From assembly GCA_021732005.1 (NCBI GenBank), contig JAKFVT010000059.1, forward strand, positions 248,001 to 312,000: a DNA stretch of 64,000 nucleotides. The letters run 5' to 3'. The translations under genes were made by a program, and so were the position numbers. Origin of the DNA: Mycobacterium sp. GTDB lineage: Bacteria; Actinomycetota; Actinomycetes; Mycobacteriales; Mycobacteriaceae. The notes under the pieces were generated by a model. It searched no databases and was not told the DNA's origin. It saw nothing but the letters and a program-made list of their open reading frames with translations. Shown in pieces: positions 8,061 to 15,403 of the stretch (its first letter is position 1; every line of letters begins with the position of its first letter).

Positions 8061-8417
8061 TTACGGCGTCATCGTCGCCCTCGACCACCTGGCGGTGCTT
8101 GACCGATGACGCCCCTGGATCCACGCGACTGAGATGCGTCCGTGCACGGTTCCGTCGATTACGGCCCCACGCGTGACCGTAAGGCCACCGCCTCCATTGA
8201 TGACGTCGCCTCGGCAATAGCCGCGGTGCGTGGCCTTGCCGGCCTGTTCCACGACAAGTCGCTCCACCATGCCGATGATCAGGGCGTAACCGCCTGTCGC
8301 GATAGTGAGCGTGCCTCCGAGGTAGCCAATGAGTAGGAGCTTCCCGCCGCGCGTCACGCGGACGCCACCATGATTCTTGCCGACCTTCACGCGGGGGCCT
8401 GAGATGGCCGTGGCCAT
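8061..8417 (-). CDS. Possible small membrane protein (uncertain gene)
   Basis: An ATG-initiated frame of 118 residues. It begins MATAISGPRVKVGKNHGGVRV and has one convincing hydrophobic stretch (KLLLIGYLGGTLTIATGGYALIIGM cut at both ends here), then a glycine-rich middle and an Arg/Ser-rich end that looks like out-of-frame translation. There is no clear ribosome site. It is convergent with the exported protein gene and divergent from the toxin-antitoxin operon. It could be a degraded gene of the island or a chance frame. Confidence 0.3.
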   Translation of the reverse strand: MATAISGPRVKVGKNHGGVRVTRGGKLLLIGYLGGTLTIATGGYALIIGMVERLVVEQAGKATHRGYCRGDVINGGGGLTVTRGAVIDGTVHGRISVAWIQGRHRSSTARWSRATMTP

Positions 8418-8645
8418 GGTGCCGACGATACGGTTGGGGTGCGTCCAACGCGCAAATGTGCCAGCACCGGCGAGTGCATCGGGGTCTCACGGACGCTGAT
8501 CGCCAAATCCGTTCGTAGGCTATCTCTAGCGTGTTCGCGTCATCGATCCGACTTCTGGACTGTACCCACGACGTAATCGCCGAATAAACAACGAGATCGA
8601 GGGGCTTGGACTCGTGTCGCTTCAGCGGGTGCGTGGTATCTGTTT

Positions 8646-8680
8646 CCGTACTATAGTACGGGTTAACCAACTATAGTTGG
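8646..8680. promoter_or_regulatory. Two perfect palindromes with the same core, probable operator of the MNT/HEPN operon
   Basis: CCGTACTATAGTACGG (8646-8661) and CCAACTATAGTTGG (8667-8680) are both perfect palindromes sharing the core ACTATAGT, with centres exactly 20 bases apart, about two helical turns. Between them GGTTAACC (8661-8668) is a third, smaller palindrome. The block ends 17 bases before the GTG start of the MNT gene, whose GGAGG ribosome site is at 8687-8691. Tandem palindromes here are what is expected for an autoregulated toxin-antitoxin operon, and the MNT protein carries its own winged helix domain. The binding itself is inferred. Confidence 0.7.
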
Positions 8681-8697
8681 ACCATTGGAGGTAGGCC

Positions 8698-9336
8698 GTG
8701 GACATGAGCCATCCGCTCGCGACGGTCACGCCCACTCTTGATGGCGACGTCCTAACAGTGCTGGCTGCGCACGACTTCACGTTCACGACCGGCCAGATCC
8801 ATCGCGTGCTGAACGCCTACTCCGAGGAAGGTATTCGGAAGGTCCTCGCCAGGCTCGTGGCGCAGGGTGTAGTGCTGTCAGAACGAGTTGGCAACACTTA
8901 TGCCTACCGCCTGAACACCGCGCATCTAGCAGCAAAGCCGATCCTGGAGCTGGCGAAACTTTTCGACACGTTCCTGAAGCGGCTCGAACAAGATATCGGC
9001 GGGTGGCAGTACCCACCCGTATACGCCGCGGTGTTTGGCTCAGCTGCGGACGGCACTATGACGCCTGACAGCGACGTGGACCTGTTTCTGGTGAGTGCAA
9101 CCGGCACTCCTGAAGCCGATTGGGCGCGACAGGTGAATGAGCTCGCGTCGGCCGTCACGGCCTGGACGGGTAACGACGCACGGGTGGTGGAGTACACCGA
9201 GATCGGACTCAAAAGCGCGAGAACCGAACCGATGGTGCTTGAAGTTCTCGAACGTGGGCTCACCGTGGCCGGATCGCGCTCGTGGCTCCTCAAGCAGCTA
9301 AAACCCCACCCTCGCACGAAGAGCGGTGATCGATGA
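8698..9336 (+). CDS. Winged-HTH plus minimal nucleotidyltransferase (MNT) protein, partner of HEPN
   Basis: 212 residues from GTG 8698, six bases after GGAGG (ATG at 8704 is an alternative). Residues 15-75 form a winged helix domain (TTGQIHRVLNAYSEEGIRKV ... VLSERVGNTYAYRL). Residues 105-200 are the nucleotidyltransferase with FGSAADGTMTPDSDVDLF, that is G114-S115 and D126/D128, the GS-x10-DxD signature with intact metal-binding acids. MNT proteins of this kind neutralise HEPN toxins by adding AMP to them (type VII toxin-antitoxin). The stop overlaps the start of the HEPN gene by four bases. The N-terminal domain makes it a likely autorepressor acting on 8646-8680. Confidence 0.85.
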   Translation: MDMSHPLATVTPTLDGDVLTVLAAHDFTFTTGQIHRVLNAYSEEGIRKVLARLVAQGVVLSERVGNTYAYRLNTAHLAAKPILELAKLFDTFLKRLEQDIGGWQYPPVYAAVFGSAADGTMTPDSDVDLFLVSATGTPEADWARQVNELASAVTAWTGNDARVVEYTEIGLKSARTEPMVLEVLERGLTVAGSRSWLLKQLKPHPRTKSGDR

Positions 9337-9719
9337 GTGAACGCACTCGGCCCAGCTCCGAGACCATCCGGCGCGGCCGGCTTAAGAAGGCAGTCGAGTT
9401 CCTAGATGGTGCAATCCTCCTCGAGGACGAGATGCCGGACGCAGCCGTCTCCCTCCTGGTCAACGCGGGCATCGCGGCCGCCGACGTCATATGCGGTGCG
9501 CGCCTTGGCGTATACGCCGCGGGTGAGAACCACAACGAGGCCGTTGCGTTACTCGCGAAGACCGACGCCGGGGCAGAAAAGCACCTACGGGCGCTGCTGA
9601 ATGTGAAGTCCAAGGTGTCGTACACGCACCAGTCGGCCACGGCGGATGAGCGTAAGAAGTCGAGACGCGCAGCAGAGGCGTTGGTCGAGGCCGCCCGCCG
9701 CGCGGCTGCAACTGGCTGA
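9333..9719 (+). CDS. HEPN domain protein, probable toxin of MNT/HEPN pair
   Basis: 128 residues, mostly helical: RRGRLKKAVEFLDGAILLED, AAVSLLVNAGIAAADVICGA, EKHLRALLNVKSKVSYTH, then a basic Arg/Ala-rich helix. The start ATG overlaps the MNT stop (ATGA). The layout is that of small HEPN proteins paired with MNT. The RNase motif of active HEPN toxins is Arg-x4-6-His; here the corresponding site reads K94-VSYT-H99, with Lys in place of Arg. This may be a tolerated variant or mean weak or absent RNase activity. Either way the gene pair and order fit a toxin-antitoxin module. Confidence 0.8.
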   Translation: MSERTRPSSETIRRGRLKKAVEFLDGAILLEDEMPDAAVSLLVNAGIAAADVICGARLGVYAAGENHNEAVALLAKTDAGAEKHLRALLNVKSKVSYTHQSATADERKKSRRAAEALVEAARRAAATG

Positions 9720-10135
9720 CCCTCTCGCGCCCGTCAGATCCAGGCACGGCCGGGCTCGCCCCAGCACCGGTTCTGTGACGAGCTCATCGCAAGACCACAG
9801 GCTCCGAGACGGTTTCAGCCAGCCGTCTTCATCTGAAGTCGGACCGCCCCGTTAACTTCACCTAGGTGCGCAAGTGAAGTTAGAGCGGACGTCCGGAGAT
9901 GCCTGGGCGTTGTATATGTCGATCACGATGAAGATGTCCCGACCCTCGCGCGGTCGCTCGTTCGCTCTGATGCGGCGCTCACGCGCGAGTCGACGTCGCG
10001 GCACCTTCGACACCAGACCTGACTTGATCCACGAGAGGCTGACCTCGGGGACAGGAGCGGGGTGCTCAGTACGTGTGACGCAAAATAAACGCCGACCGAC
10101 CTTATTCAGTGGGGCTAAATACCACCTCTGACCAG
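9720..10135. other. Gene-free 0.4 kb between HEPN gene and tRNA-Arg
   Basis: No frame here has recognisable protein features. It contains two hairpin-forming sequences, CTTCA-TC-TGAAG (9827-9838) and the larger one at 9853-9882. It abuts the 3' end of tRNA-Arg, the usual place for site-specific integration, so it may be the decayed end of an integrated element. I could not find a second copy of the tRNA 3' end within 3 kb on the left, so no attachment site pair is claimed. Confidence 0.45.
9853..9882. repeat. Inverted repeat / hairpin downstream of the HEPN gene
   Basis: TAACTTCAC (9853-9861) and GTGAAGTTA (9874-9882) are perfect complements around a 12-base loop. Flanking CCGC and GCGG could extend the stem after a bulge. 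It lies about 135 bases after the HEPN stop and is not followed by a T-run, so it may be a factor-independent or processing structure, or an island remnant. Confidence 0.5.
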
Positions 10136-10209
10136 CGCCCCCGGCAGGAATCGAACCTGCGACCTAGGGATTAGAAGGCCCTTGCTCTATCCGACTGAGC
10201 TACGGAGGC
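10136..10209 (-). tRNA. tRNA-Arg (anticodon TCT)
   Basis: The minus strand begins GCCTCCG and closes with CGGGGGC plus discriminator G; the T arm GCAGG-TTCGAAT-CCTGC and the D arm GCTC...GAGC are normal. The anticodon loop CTTCTAA gives TCT, arginine. One oddity is a C-T mismatch at the last pair of the anticodon stem. CCA is not encoded. Its 3' end faces the MNT/HEPN island. Confidence 0.93.
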
Positions 10210-10304
10210 AGCGCGTCGACAGTCTAGCGGTGCGTATTTGCCAGAAGGGGCGCGTGTAGCCCCGTGTGAATTGAAATCCGGCTGAGCAAAGGTCCGCGGA
10301 ACCG

Positions 10305-10658
10305 TCAGTCGGTGCCGAAGCGGGACTCCAGCGCCTCCTGCAACCGGCGCACTTCCTTGAGCTTTTCGCGCAGGCGCAGCACCGGCTCGGGTGTCCGAGC
10401 GGCACCCCAGCCGGCGTCGCAGCGATTGGTCCAGCGGTGCTGGGCTACCGCGATCAGTTCCTCGAGATCGTCGATCTCGGCCTGCATCAACTCGGCAAAC
10501 CGCCTGGCTTGAGCTGCGTCATTGGGATGAAACGGCCGCGTCATCGGGGGACGTGGAAAAGGCCGCCTCAGCGGCGCGGGCGGACCCGCGGAGAACGCGG
10601 ACTCCACACGGGCAGTCAGTCCACCGGCGAAGCTAGGAGCGGGGTCCTCGAGAAGCAT
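10305..10658 (-). CDS. Small coiled-coil protein, unknown function
   Basis: 117 residues if started at ATG 10658; a start at ATG 10544 (MTRPFHPNDAAQ, 79 residues) is at least as likely, because the first 38 residues are low-complexity Pro/Ala. The conserved-looking part is two long charged helices (ARRFAELMQAEIDDLEELIA and RLREKLKEVRRLQEALE) with WTNRCDAGWG between them, typical of a small helical hairpin. No clear ribosome site favours either start. No family recognised. It sits between tRNA-Arg and lipQ and reads away from lipQ. Confidence 0.6.
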   Translation of the reverse strand: MLLEDPAPSFAGGLTARVESAFSAGPPAPLRRPFPRPPMTRPFHPNDAAQARRFAELMQAEIDDLEELIAVAQHRWTNRCDAGWGAARTPEPVLRLREKLKEVRRLQEALESRFGTD

Positions 10659-10780
10659 TCACAAATCGTCCTGTGAATTGCTCGACGTTTCCTGTCAGGC
10701 AAGTTCGTGGCCAACGTGGCGCCACCGTCTGTTCACTTTGCCAGCCCGGTTTCCTGGGCAAACGGGGCGACGAAAAAATA

Positions 10781-10810
10781 GAACCTGAGAATTCCTCAGG
10801 TTCGGCCGAA
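10781..10810. promoter_or_regulatory. 23-bp palindrome (plus adjacent 10-bp palindrome) upstream of lipQ
   Basis: GAACCTGAG (10781-10789) and CTCAGGTTC (10795-10803) are perfect complements around AATTC. TTCGGCCGAA (10801-10810) is a second perfect palindrome overlapping its end. They lie about 100 bases before the lipQ start, in the probable promoter region. This could be an operator; with a five-base loop it could also fold as a terminator for either side. No regulator gene is adjacent. Confidence 0.5.
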
Positions 10811-10907
10811 GTTGGGTTATGGTGTGACGACTGGCACACGCAGACCCCGCCGCACCCGCGGTTGGCAAACGCGTTAGGCGGGCTAAGGACAAGGGGGTCT
10901 GACAGCC

Positions 10908-12113
10908 ATGAGCAGTCCAATAGAGCAGGTCGCCGCGCGTTGCACGCAGGCGTTGAATACCGGGTCACTGTTGTTGCGCGGCTCACCGGCCGCGGCCGGC
11001 TGGGTGCTGGGGTGGCTCAACGCCGAGTTCGCGCCACAGGTCCTCACGGGTCACGCACTTGCGACGGTCTCGCCGCTGCAGCGCGTCGCCTGCGCCCTGG
11101 CCGTCCAGAAGGCCGACAAGGTGCTCGACGCGGCGCTCGAGGAGACCTTCGGCAAGGACTACAGCTCCCAGGTGCGGCATCCGCTCGACGAAGAGCCGGG
11201 ACACCGGCCCAACGTCGCTGCCGTCCTCGACGCCATGCACCATCGGCGCCGGTACGCGGCCACCACCCGGAACATCTCGTACGGCCCCCGGGGCCGCAAC
11301 AACACCCTCGACATCTGGCGACGCCCCGATCTGCCCGAGGGGTATCGCGCACCGGTTCTCATTCAGGTCCCCGGCGGTGCGTGGTCGGTGAATGACAAAC
11401 GCGGTCAGGCCTATCCGTTGATGGCCCGGATGTCCGAGCTCGGCTGGATCTGCGTCACCATCAACTACAGCCGCAGCCCGCGCAACGCCTTCCCGTCGCA
11501 CATCATCGACGTCAAACGGGCTATCGCCTGGGTCAAGGCCAACATCGCCGAGTACGGCGGAGACCCGGACTTCGTCGCGATCACCGGAGGATCGGCCGGC
11601 GGTCACCTGAGCTCACTGGCAGCCCTGAGTGCGGGGGATGAGAGCCTGCAGCCCGGCTTCGAGCACGCCGACACCAGCGTGCAGGCCGTCGCGCCTTACT
11701 ACGGCGTCTACGACCTCACCACCACCGACAAGATGCATCCGCTGATGATGCCGCTGCTCGAGCATGTCGTCGTCCAGCGCCGGCTGGAAGACAATCCCCA
11801 GGTGTACCGCGACGCGTCACCGCTGCACCGCATCCATCGTGACGCCCCGCCGTTCTTTGTGCTGCACGGTGAGAGCGACGCCGTCATCCCGAGTGCCCAG
11901 GCCCGTGATTTCGTTGCGGCACTGCGCTATTCAGGGCCTGCGACGGTGGCCTATGCCGAGCTGCCCAAGGCTCACCACGCCTTCGACACGATTGCGACCC
12001 TGCGCTGCCAACTGGCGGCAGAAGCCGTCGCGAGCTTCATGGGCATCGTTTACGGCCGCCACGTCGCGGCACGGAACAGTACGCAGAGAGTCGCGGTCGG
12101 CTCAGCGAGCTGA
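10908..12113 (+). CDS. lipQ: LipQ-type esterase/lipase (hormone-sensitive lipase/BD-FAE fold)
   Basis: 401 residues from ATG 10908. The alpha/beta-hydrolase core begins near residue 120 (NTLDIWRRPDLPEGYRAPVLIQVPGGAW). The oxyanion-hole strand reads PGGAW; the nucleophile elbow GGSAGGHLSS is near residue 230; the acid and base appear in LHGESDAVIP and KAHHAFDT. The N-terminal 110 residues are helical. The position directly before the WS/DGAT, acyltransferase and plsB genes matches lipQ (Rv2485c) of M. tuberculosis by memory of gene order. It probably hydrolyses short acyl or lipid esters; the substrate is not known. It is convergent with an SDR gene. Confidence 0.75.
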   Translation: MSSPIEQVAARCTQALNTGSLLLRGSPAAAGWVLGWLNAEFAPQVLTGHALATVSPLQRVACALAVQKADKVLDAALEETFGKDYSSQVRHPLDEEPGHRPNVAAVLDAMHHRRRYAATTRNISYGPRGRNNTLDIWRRPDLPEGYRAPVLIQVPGGAWSVNDKRGQAYPLMARMSELGWICVTINYSRSPRNAFPSHIIDVKRAIAWVKANIAEYGGDPDFVAITGGSAGGHLSSLAALSAGDESLQPGFEHADTSVQAVAPYYGVYDLTTTDKMHPLMMPLLEHVVVQRRLEDNPQVYRDASPLHRIHRDAPPFFVLHGESDAVIPSAQARDFVAALRYSGPATVAYAELPKAHHAFDTIATLRCQLAAEAVASFMGIVYGRHVAARNSTQRVAVGSAS

Positions 12114-12115
12114 GA

Positions 12116-12790
12116 TCAGGCAACCGTCATCAGGTAGTCCGCGGCGCCGGCGTAGACAATCGTCGACGGGCTCGGGGTGACCGCGGCGTTGACGATCTTG
12201 GTCGCGAACCCTTCGACCGTCGGCAGCGCTCCCACGGTCCCGTCGCCGGAGACCACCGTGAGGTGGATGCCGGCATGGTCCAGCTCGGAACGCATTGCGT
12301 AGAGCGCGGTTTCGCCGGCCCGCTTGCTGGCGGCCACTTGCCCATATCCCTTCGCCACCGCCTTGTGCGGATAGAAGTGGGCCTGGTGGCTGGTGACGAA
12401 CACGATCCGCGAGCCGGCCGGCATCAGAGGCATGGCCAGCAGCGCAAGGCGGCGCTGAGCATCGCGGTTCAGCCGCATCGCGTATCCCGGATCCGCGCCG
12501 ATCTCCAGACCGCCGGACGCGTTGAGGATCAACGCATCCAGCCGGCCGAAGTGGGCGGTGACGTACTGCATCATGGCCTCGACCTCGACGTCGTCGGTGA
12601 TGTCGGCAGCCAAAGCCGTGGCGCTGCCACCCGAACTCCGGATGGCGTCGACGACCGCGTTGGCCCGCTCGGCGTTCTCTCGGTAGTGCACGATCGCGTG
12701 GGTGTCGGGTGTGGCGAGCTGACGTGCGACTTCGGCTCCGATTCCTCGGGATGCACCAGTGATCAACACGACGCGGGCGGGTGGCTGCAT
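12116..12790 (-). CDS. Short-chain dehydrogenase/reductase (SDR) with atypical active site
   Basis: 224 residues from ATG 12790, behind GGAAGGA. The NAD(P)-binding motif TGASRGIG (about residues 11-18) and the NASGG motif are present. The usual YxxxK catalytic pair is not: the lysine in AASKRAGE is preceded four positions earlier by Val, while the nearest Tyr (in KGYGQVAASK) is seven residues before it. I recall a subset of actinobacterial SDRs with a Y-x-PVA-x-SKRAGE arrangement, so this may be a family variant, not damage. Substrate unknown. Its end lies two bases from the end of lipQ. Confidence 0.75.
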   Translation of the reverse strand: MQPPARVVLITGASRGIGAEVARQLATPDTHAIVHYRENAERANAVVDAIRSSGGSATALAADITDDVEVEAMMQYVTAHFGRLDALILNASGGLEIGADPGYAMRLNRDAQRRLALLAMPLMPAGSRIVFVTSHQAHFYPHKAVAKGYGQVAASKRAGETALYAMRSELDHAGIHLTVVSGDGTVGALPTVEGFATKIVNAAVTPSPSTIVYAGAADYLMTVA

Positions 12791-12887
12791 TGCGGGTTCC
12801 TTCCGTTGCGGCACCACCCACCGTACACGAACTCTAAGAAAAATAAGGTAAAAATAAGATAACGCTGAGGCTACGGAAGGCGTGTCG

Positions 12888-13190
12888 CTAGCTCGCCGCG
12901 GTGGTCTCCTGCGGCCGCAGCAGTGGCACCACCAACACGATCACGATCAGCCAGCCCAACCCGGCCAGCGGGATTGCCCACCCCCGCCGCATCGCCAGCG
13001 CGTGCTGGCATTGGTCGGCCTTGCCTGCGAACGTCGCCTGAACCAGGTCCGAGCTAAAACCGCTGCCGCACTTGATCTGTACGCCCCATGGATCGAAATC
13101 CGGAAGATACACCGGCCACCGCAGCGCGAGCAGGCCGAGCGTCAGCAGCACCACTGCGACGACGGCCGCAACGATCTGCCGAACAGTCAT
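12888..13190 (-). CDS. Small two-helix membrane protein
   Basis: 100 residues from ATG 13190, which overlaps the stop of the upstream gene by four bases. Hydrophobic segments lie near residues 4-24 and 73-92, flanking an extracellular-looking loop with two cysteines (QIKCGSGFSS and KADQCQHAL) that could form a disulphide. The pattern, with a conserved-looking WAIPLAG before the second helix, is seen in small mycobacterial membrane proteins, but I do not recognise a named family. It forms a two-gene operon with 13187-13411. Confidence 0.7.
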   Translation of the reverse strand: MTVRQIVAAVVAVVLLTLGLLALRWPVYLPDFDPWGVQIKCGSGFSSDLVQATFAGKADQCQHALAMRRGWAIPLAGLGWLIVIVLVVPLLRPQETTAAS

Positions 13191-13411
13191 GTCATGCAGA
13201 CATTGGCGACCAGCAGCACCGGCCACGACACGATGGACCCCAGAAACGACACCACGAGGTCGGCGCCGCGCATCGAGTGCAGGTGATCGGTGTGGGTTGA
13301 CGACCACACCAGACCCACTGCGAGATAGGGGATCCCGATCAACAGGTTGATGCCGATCAGTTCCGCGATCGTCAGTTTGTAGTTCAACACCGACCGAATT
13401 TTCGTCAGCAT
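13187..13411 (-). CDS. Small membrane protein, paralogue of the protein at 13510-13770
   Basis: 74 residues: MLTKIRSVLNYKLTIAEL, then GIPYLAVGLVW, a short His-containing loop (SSTHTDHLHSM) and a second hydrophobic segment with SWPVLLVANVC. The same elements (R-LLSYEVTVEA, AIPYLLIGLVW, FFHAD, WPVLLLPPPLC) occur in the divergently transcribed protein 99 bases away, so the two are paralogues from a duplication in inverted orientation. Function unknown. It is first in an operon with 12888-13190. Confidence 0.75.
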   Translation of the reverse strand: MLTKIRSVLNYKLTIAELIGINLLIGIPYLAVGLVWSSTHTDHLHSMRGADLVVSFLGSIVSWPVLLVANVCMT

Positions 13412-13509
13412 GATGTCCTCCCGCCCCGAGTGAGCCCAATGCTAGTGAGTACGGCCGCCGGGGAAACCCATTTGTGAGAAACTGTGTTCTCAGATTTGGG
13501 GGAGGGGCC

Positions 13510-13770
13510 GTGGACCAGTTGATGACCAGATTGCGCCGACTGCTCAGCTACGAGGTCACCGTCGAGGCGGTGATCGAAATTGCAATGTGGCTCGCCATTC
13601 CCTATCTGCTGATCGGACTTGTCTGGGGCTTCTTCCACGCCGATGCGGTGCAGCAGCTCGAGGTCCAGCTCGGTCGAGTGCTGCCGGCCGGCGCGGAGGT
13701 CGGTGCCTACGGGTTGGCCGCGCTGCTGTGGCCGGTGCTGCTTCTGCCGCCGCCGCTCTGCCTGGCGTGA
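13510..13770 (+). CDS. Small membrane protein, paralogue of the protein at 13187-13411
   Basis: 86 residues from GTG 13510, with GGGGGAGGGG just upstream; ATG 13522 is also possible. Two hydrophobic segments, AIPYLLIGLVWGF and YGLAALLWPVLLLP, match those of the divergent neighbour. Between them is a polar loop (HADAVQQLEVQLGRVLP). The protein ends PPPLCLA. It lies upstream of the WS/DGAT operon but about 150 bases away. No known function. Confidence 0.7.
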   Translation: MDQLMTRLRRLLSYEVTVEAVIEIAMWLAIPYLLIGLVWGFFHADAVQQLEVQLGRVLPAGAEVGAYGLAALLWPVLLLPPPLCLA

Positions 13771-13918
13771 GGCTGTAACCGACTCGCAATCGAGACCCGC
13801 CACCCCCGCGCGCCGACTAGCGTGGTTGGGGGCGCGCAGGCGAGCGAAGCGAGGCAAGCCGTGGGCGCAGCAGGCGTTCGCGGAACGGGAGGATGTTGGT
13901 GTCGATGAGGTGGGATCG

Positions 13919-15403
13919 ATGAGCAGGACCGTCGACGTCAACGGTCTGCCGGACGAGCTCGGCCCCCTCGACATGCTGCTGCATCGCGGTGAGGCCAATC
14001 CGCGGACCCGGTCGGGAATCATGGCGCTGGAGATCCTCGACAGCACCCCGGACTGGACCCGGTTCCGGACCGCGTTCGAGAACGCGTCGCGCAAGGTGCT
14101 CCGGTTACGCCAGCGGGTCGTCGTACCGACACTGCCAACGGCCGCGCCGCGCTGGGTGGTCGACCCTGACTTCAATCTCGACTTCCACGTCCGTCGGGTT
14201 CGCGTTCCCGAACCTGGCACTCTGCGTGAGGTGCTCGACCTCGCCGAGGTGAGCCTGCAGTCGCCGTTGGACATCTCGCGGCCGCTCTGGACGGCCACCC
14301 TCGTCGAAGGACTCGAAGGCGGCAAGGCCGCCACCCTGCTGCACCTCAGTCACGCCGTCACCGACGGCGTCGGCGCCACCGCGATGTTCGCCGAGATCTA
14401 CGACCTCGAACGCGAACCGGCGCCGCGGCCTGCTCCGCCCCTGCCGGTGCCGCAGGACCTCACGCCCAACGACCTGATGCGCGAAGGGATCAACCAGCTG
14501 CCCGGCGCCATCGTCGGCGGGCTGCTCGGTGCCGTCACCGGGGGGCTTGGCGTGGTCGGCCGCGTGGTGCGCAATCCCGGCACGGCCGTGTGGGACGCCG
14601 TCGACTACGCCCGCTCGGGACGCCGGGTGGTGGCCCGCGCCGCCGACCCGTCCCCGCTGCTGCGCCGGCGCAGCCTGTCGTCACGCAGCGAGGCGATCGA
14701 AATGCGGCTGTCCGATCTGCGCGCGGCCGCGCACGCTGCCGGCGGTTCGATCAACGACGCCTACCTCGCCGGGTTGTGCGGGGCGCTGCGGCGCTACCAC
14801 GAAGCCCTCGGCGTGCCGGTGAACAGCTTGCCGATGGCGGTGCCGGTGAGCCTGCGGGCCGAGGCCGACCCGGCCGGCGGCAACCGGTTCGCCGGGGTCA
14901 ACCTCGCCGCACCGATCGCCGTCGTGGACCCCGCGGTGCGGATTCAGAAGATTCGCAAGCAGATGACCTCTCGCCGCGAAGAGGCGGCCATCGACTTGAT
15001 GGGTGCCATCGCGCCGGTCGTCGGGCTACTGCCCGACGCCGTCCTGGAGGCAATGAGTGGCGCGGTCATCGGCTCCGACGTGCAGGCCAGCAACGTGCCC
15101 GTCTACGCCGGCGACACCTACATCGCCGGTGCGAAAGTGCTGCGGCAGTATGGGATTGGTCCGCTGCCCGGGGTCGCGATGATGGTCGTGCTGGTCTCTC
15201 GCGGCGGTTTCGCGACGGTCACCGCGCGCTACGACCGCGCGTCGATCACCGATGAGGACCTGTTCGCGCAATGCCTGCGCGACGGTTTCGACGAGGTGCT
15301 GTCGCTGGCCGGTGATCCGCCGCCGCGCGTGGTGCCCGCATCATTCCCCGATGCCGTCAACGACTCCGCCCAACCCAGCCCGAACGGATCGGTGGCCTAC
15401 TGA
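13919..15403 (+). CDS. Wax ester synthase/diacylglycerol acyltransferase (WS/DGAT) family
   Basis: 494 residues from ATG 13919 (GTG 13910 is an alternative). The N-terminal segment GLPDELGPLDMLLHRGE, the motif LLHLSHAVTDGVG near residue 143, the later SINDAYLAGLCGALRRYHE, PVSLRAE and NVPVYAGDTYIAGAK are those of the WS/DGAT family. These enzymes join acyl-CoA to a diacylglycerol or fatty alcohol at the membrane. The usual HHxxxDG catalytic motif reads SHAVTDG, so the second, catalytic His is kept and the first is Ser. The stop overlaps the start of the next gene by one base. Its position matches Rv2484c by memory. Final-step triacylglycerol synthesis together with the next two genes is likely. 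Confidence 0.85.
   Translation: MSRTVDVNGLPDELGPLDMLLHRGEANPRTRSGIMALEILDSTPDWTRFRTAFENASRKVLRLRQRVVVPTLPTAAPRWVVDPDFNLDFHVRRVRVPEPGTLREVLDLAEVSLQSPLDISRPLWTATLVEGLEGGKAATLLHLSHAVTDGVGATAMFAEIYDLEREPAPRPAPPLPVPQDLTPNDLMREGINQLPGAIVGGLLGAVTGGLGVVGRVVRNPGTAVWDAVDYARSGRRVVARAADPSPLLRRRSLSSRSEAIEMRLSDLRAAAHAAGGSINDAYLAGLCGALRRYHEALGVPVNSLPMAVPVSLRAEADPAGGNRFAGVNLAAPIAVVDPAVRIQKIRKQMTSRREEAAIDLMGAIAPVVGLLPDAVLEAMSGAVIGSDVQASNVPVYAGDTYIAGAKVLRQYGIGPLPGVAMMVVLVSRGGFATVTARYDRASITDEDLFAQCLRDGFDEVLSLAGDPPPRVVPASFPDAVNDSAQPSPNGSVAY

Noticed and set aside
9874..10131. 85-residue frame next to tRNA-Arg
   Set aside because: Arg/Ser-rich translation with no recognisable features, starting inside a hairpin.
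7000..10135. Integrase attachment repeat for the tRNA-Arg island
   Set aside because: No second copy of the tRNA 3' end was seen by eye; a computed repeat search is needed.
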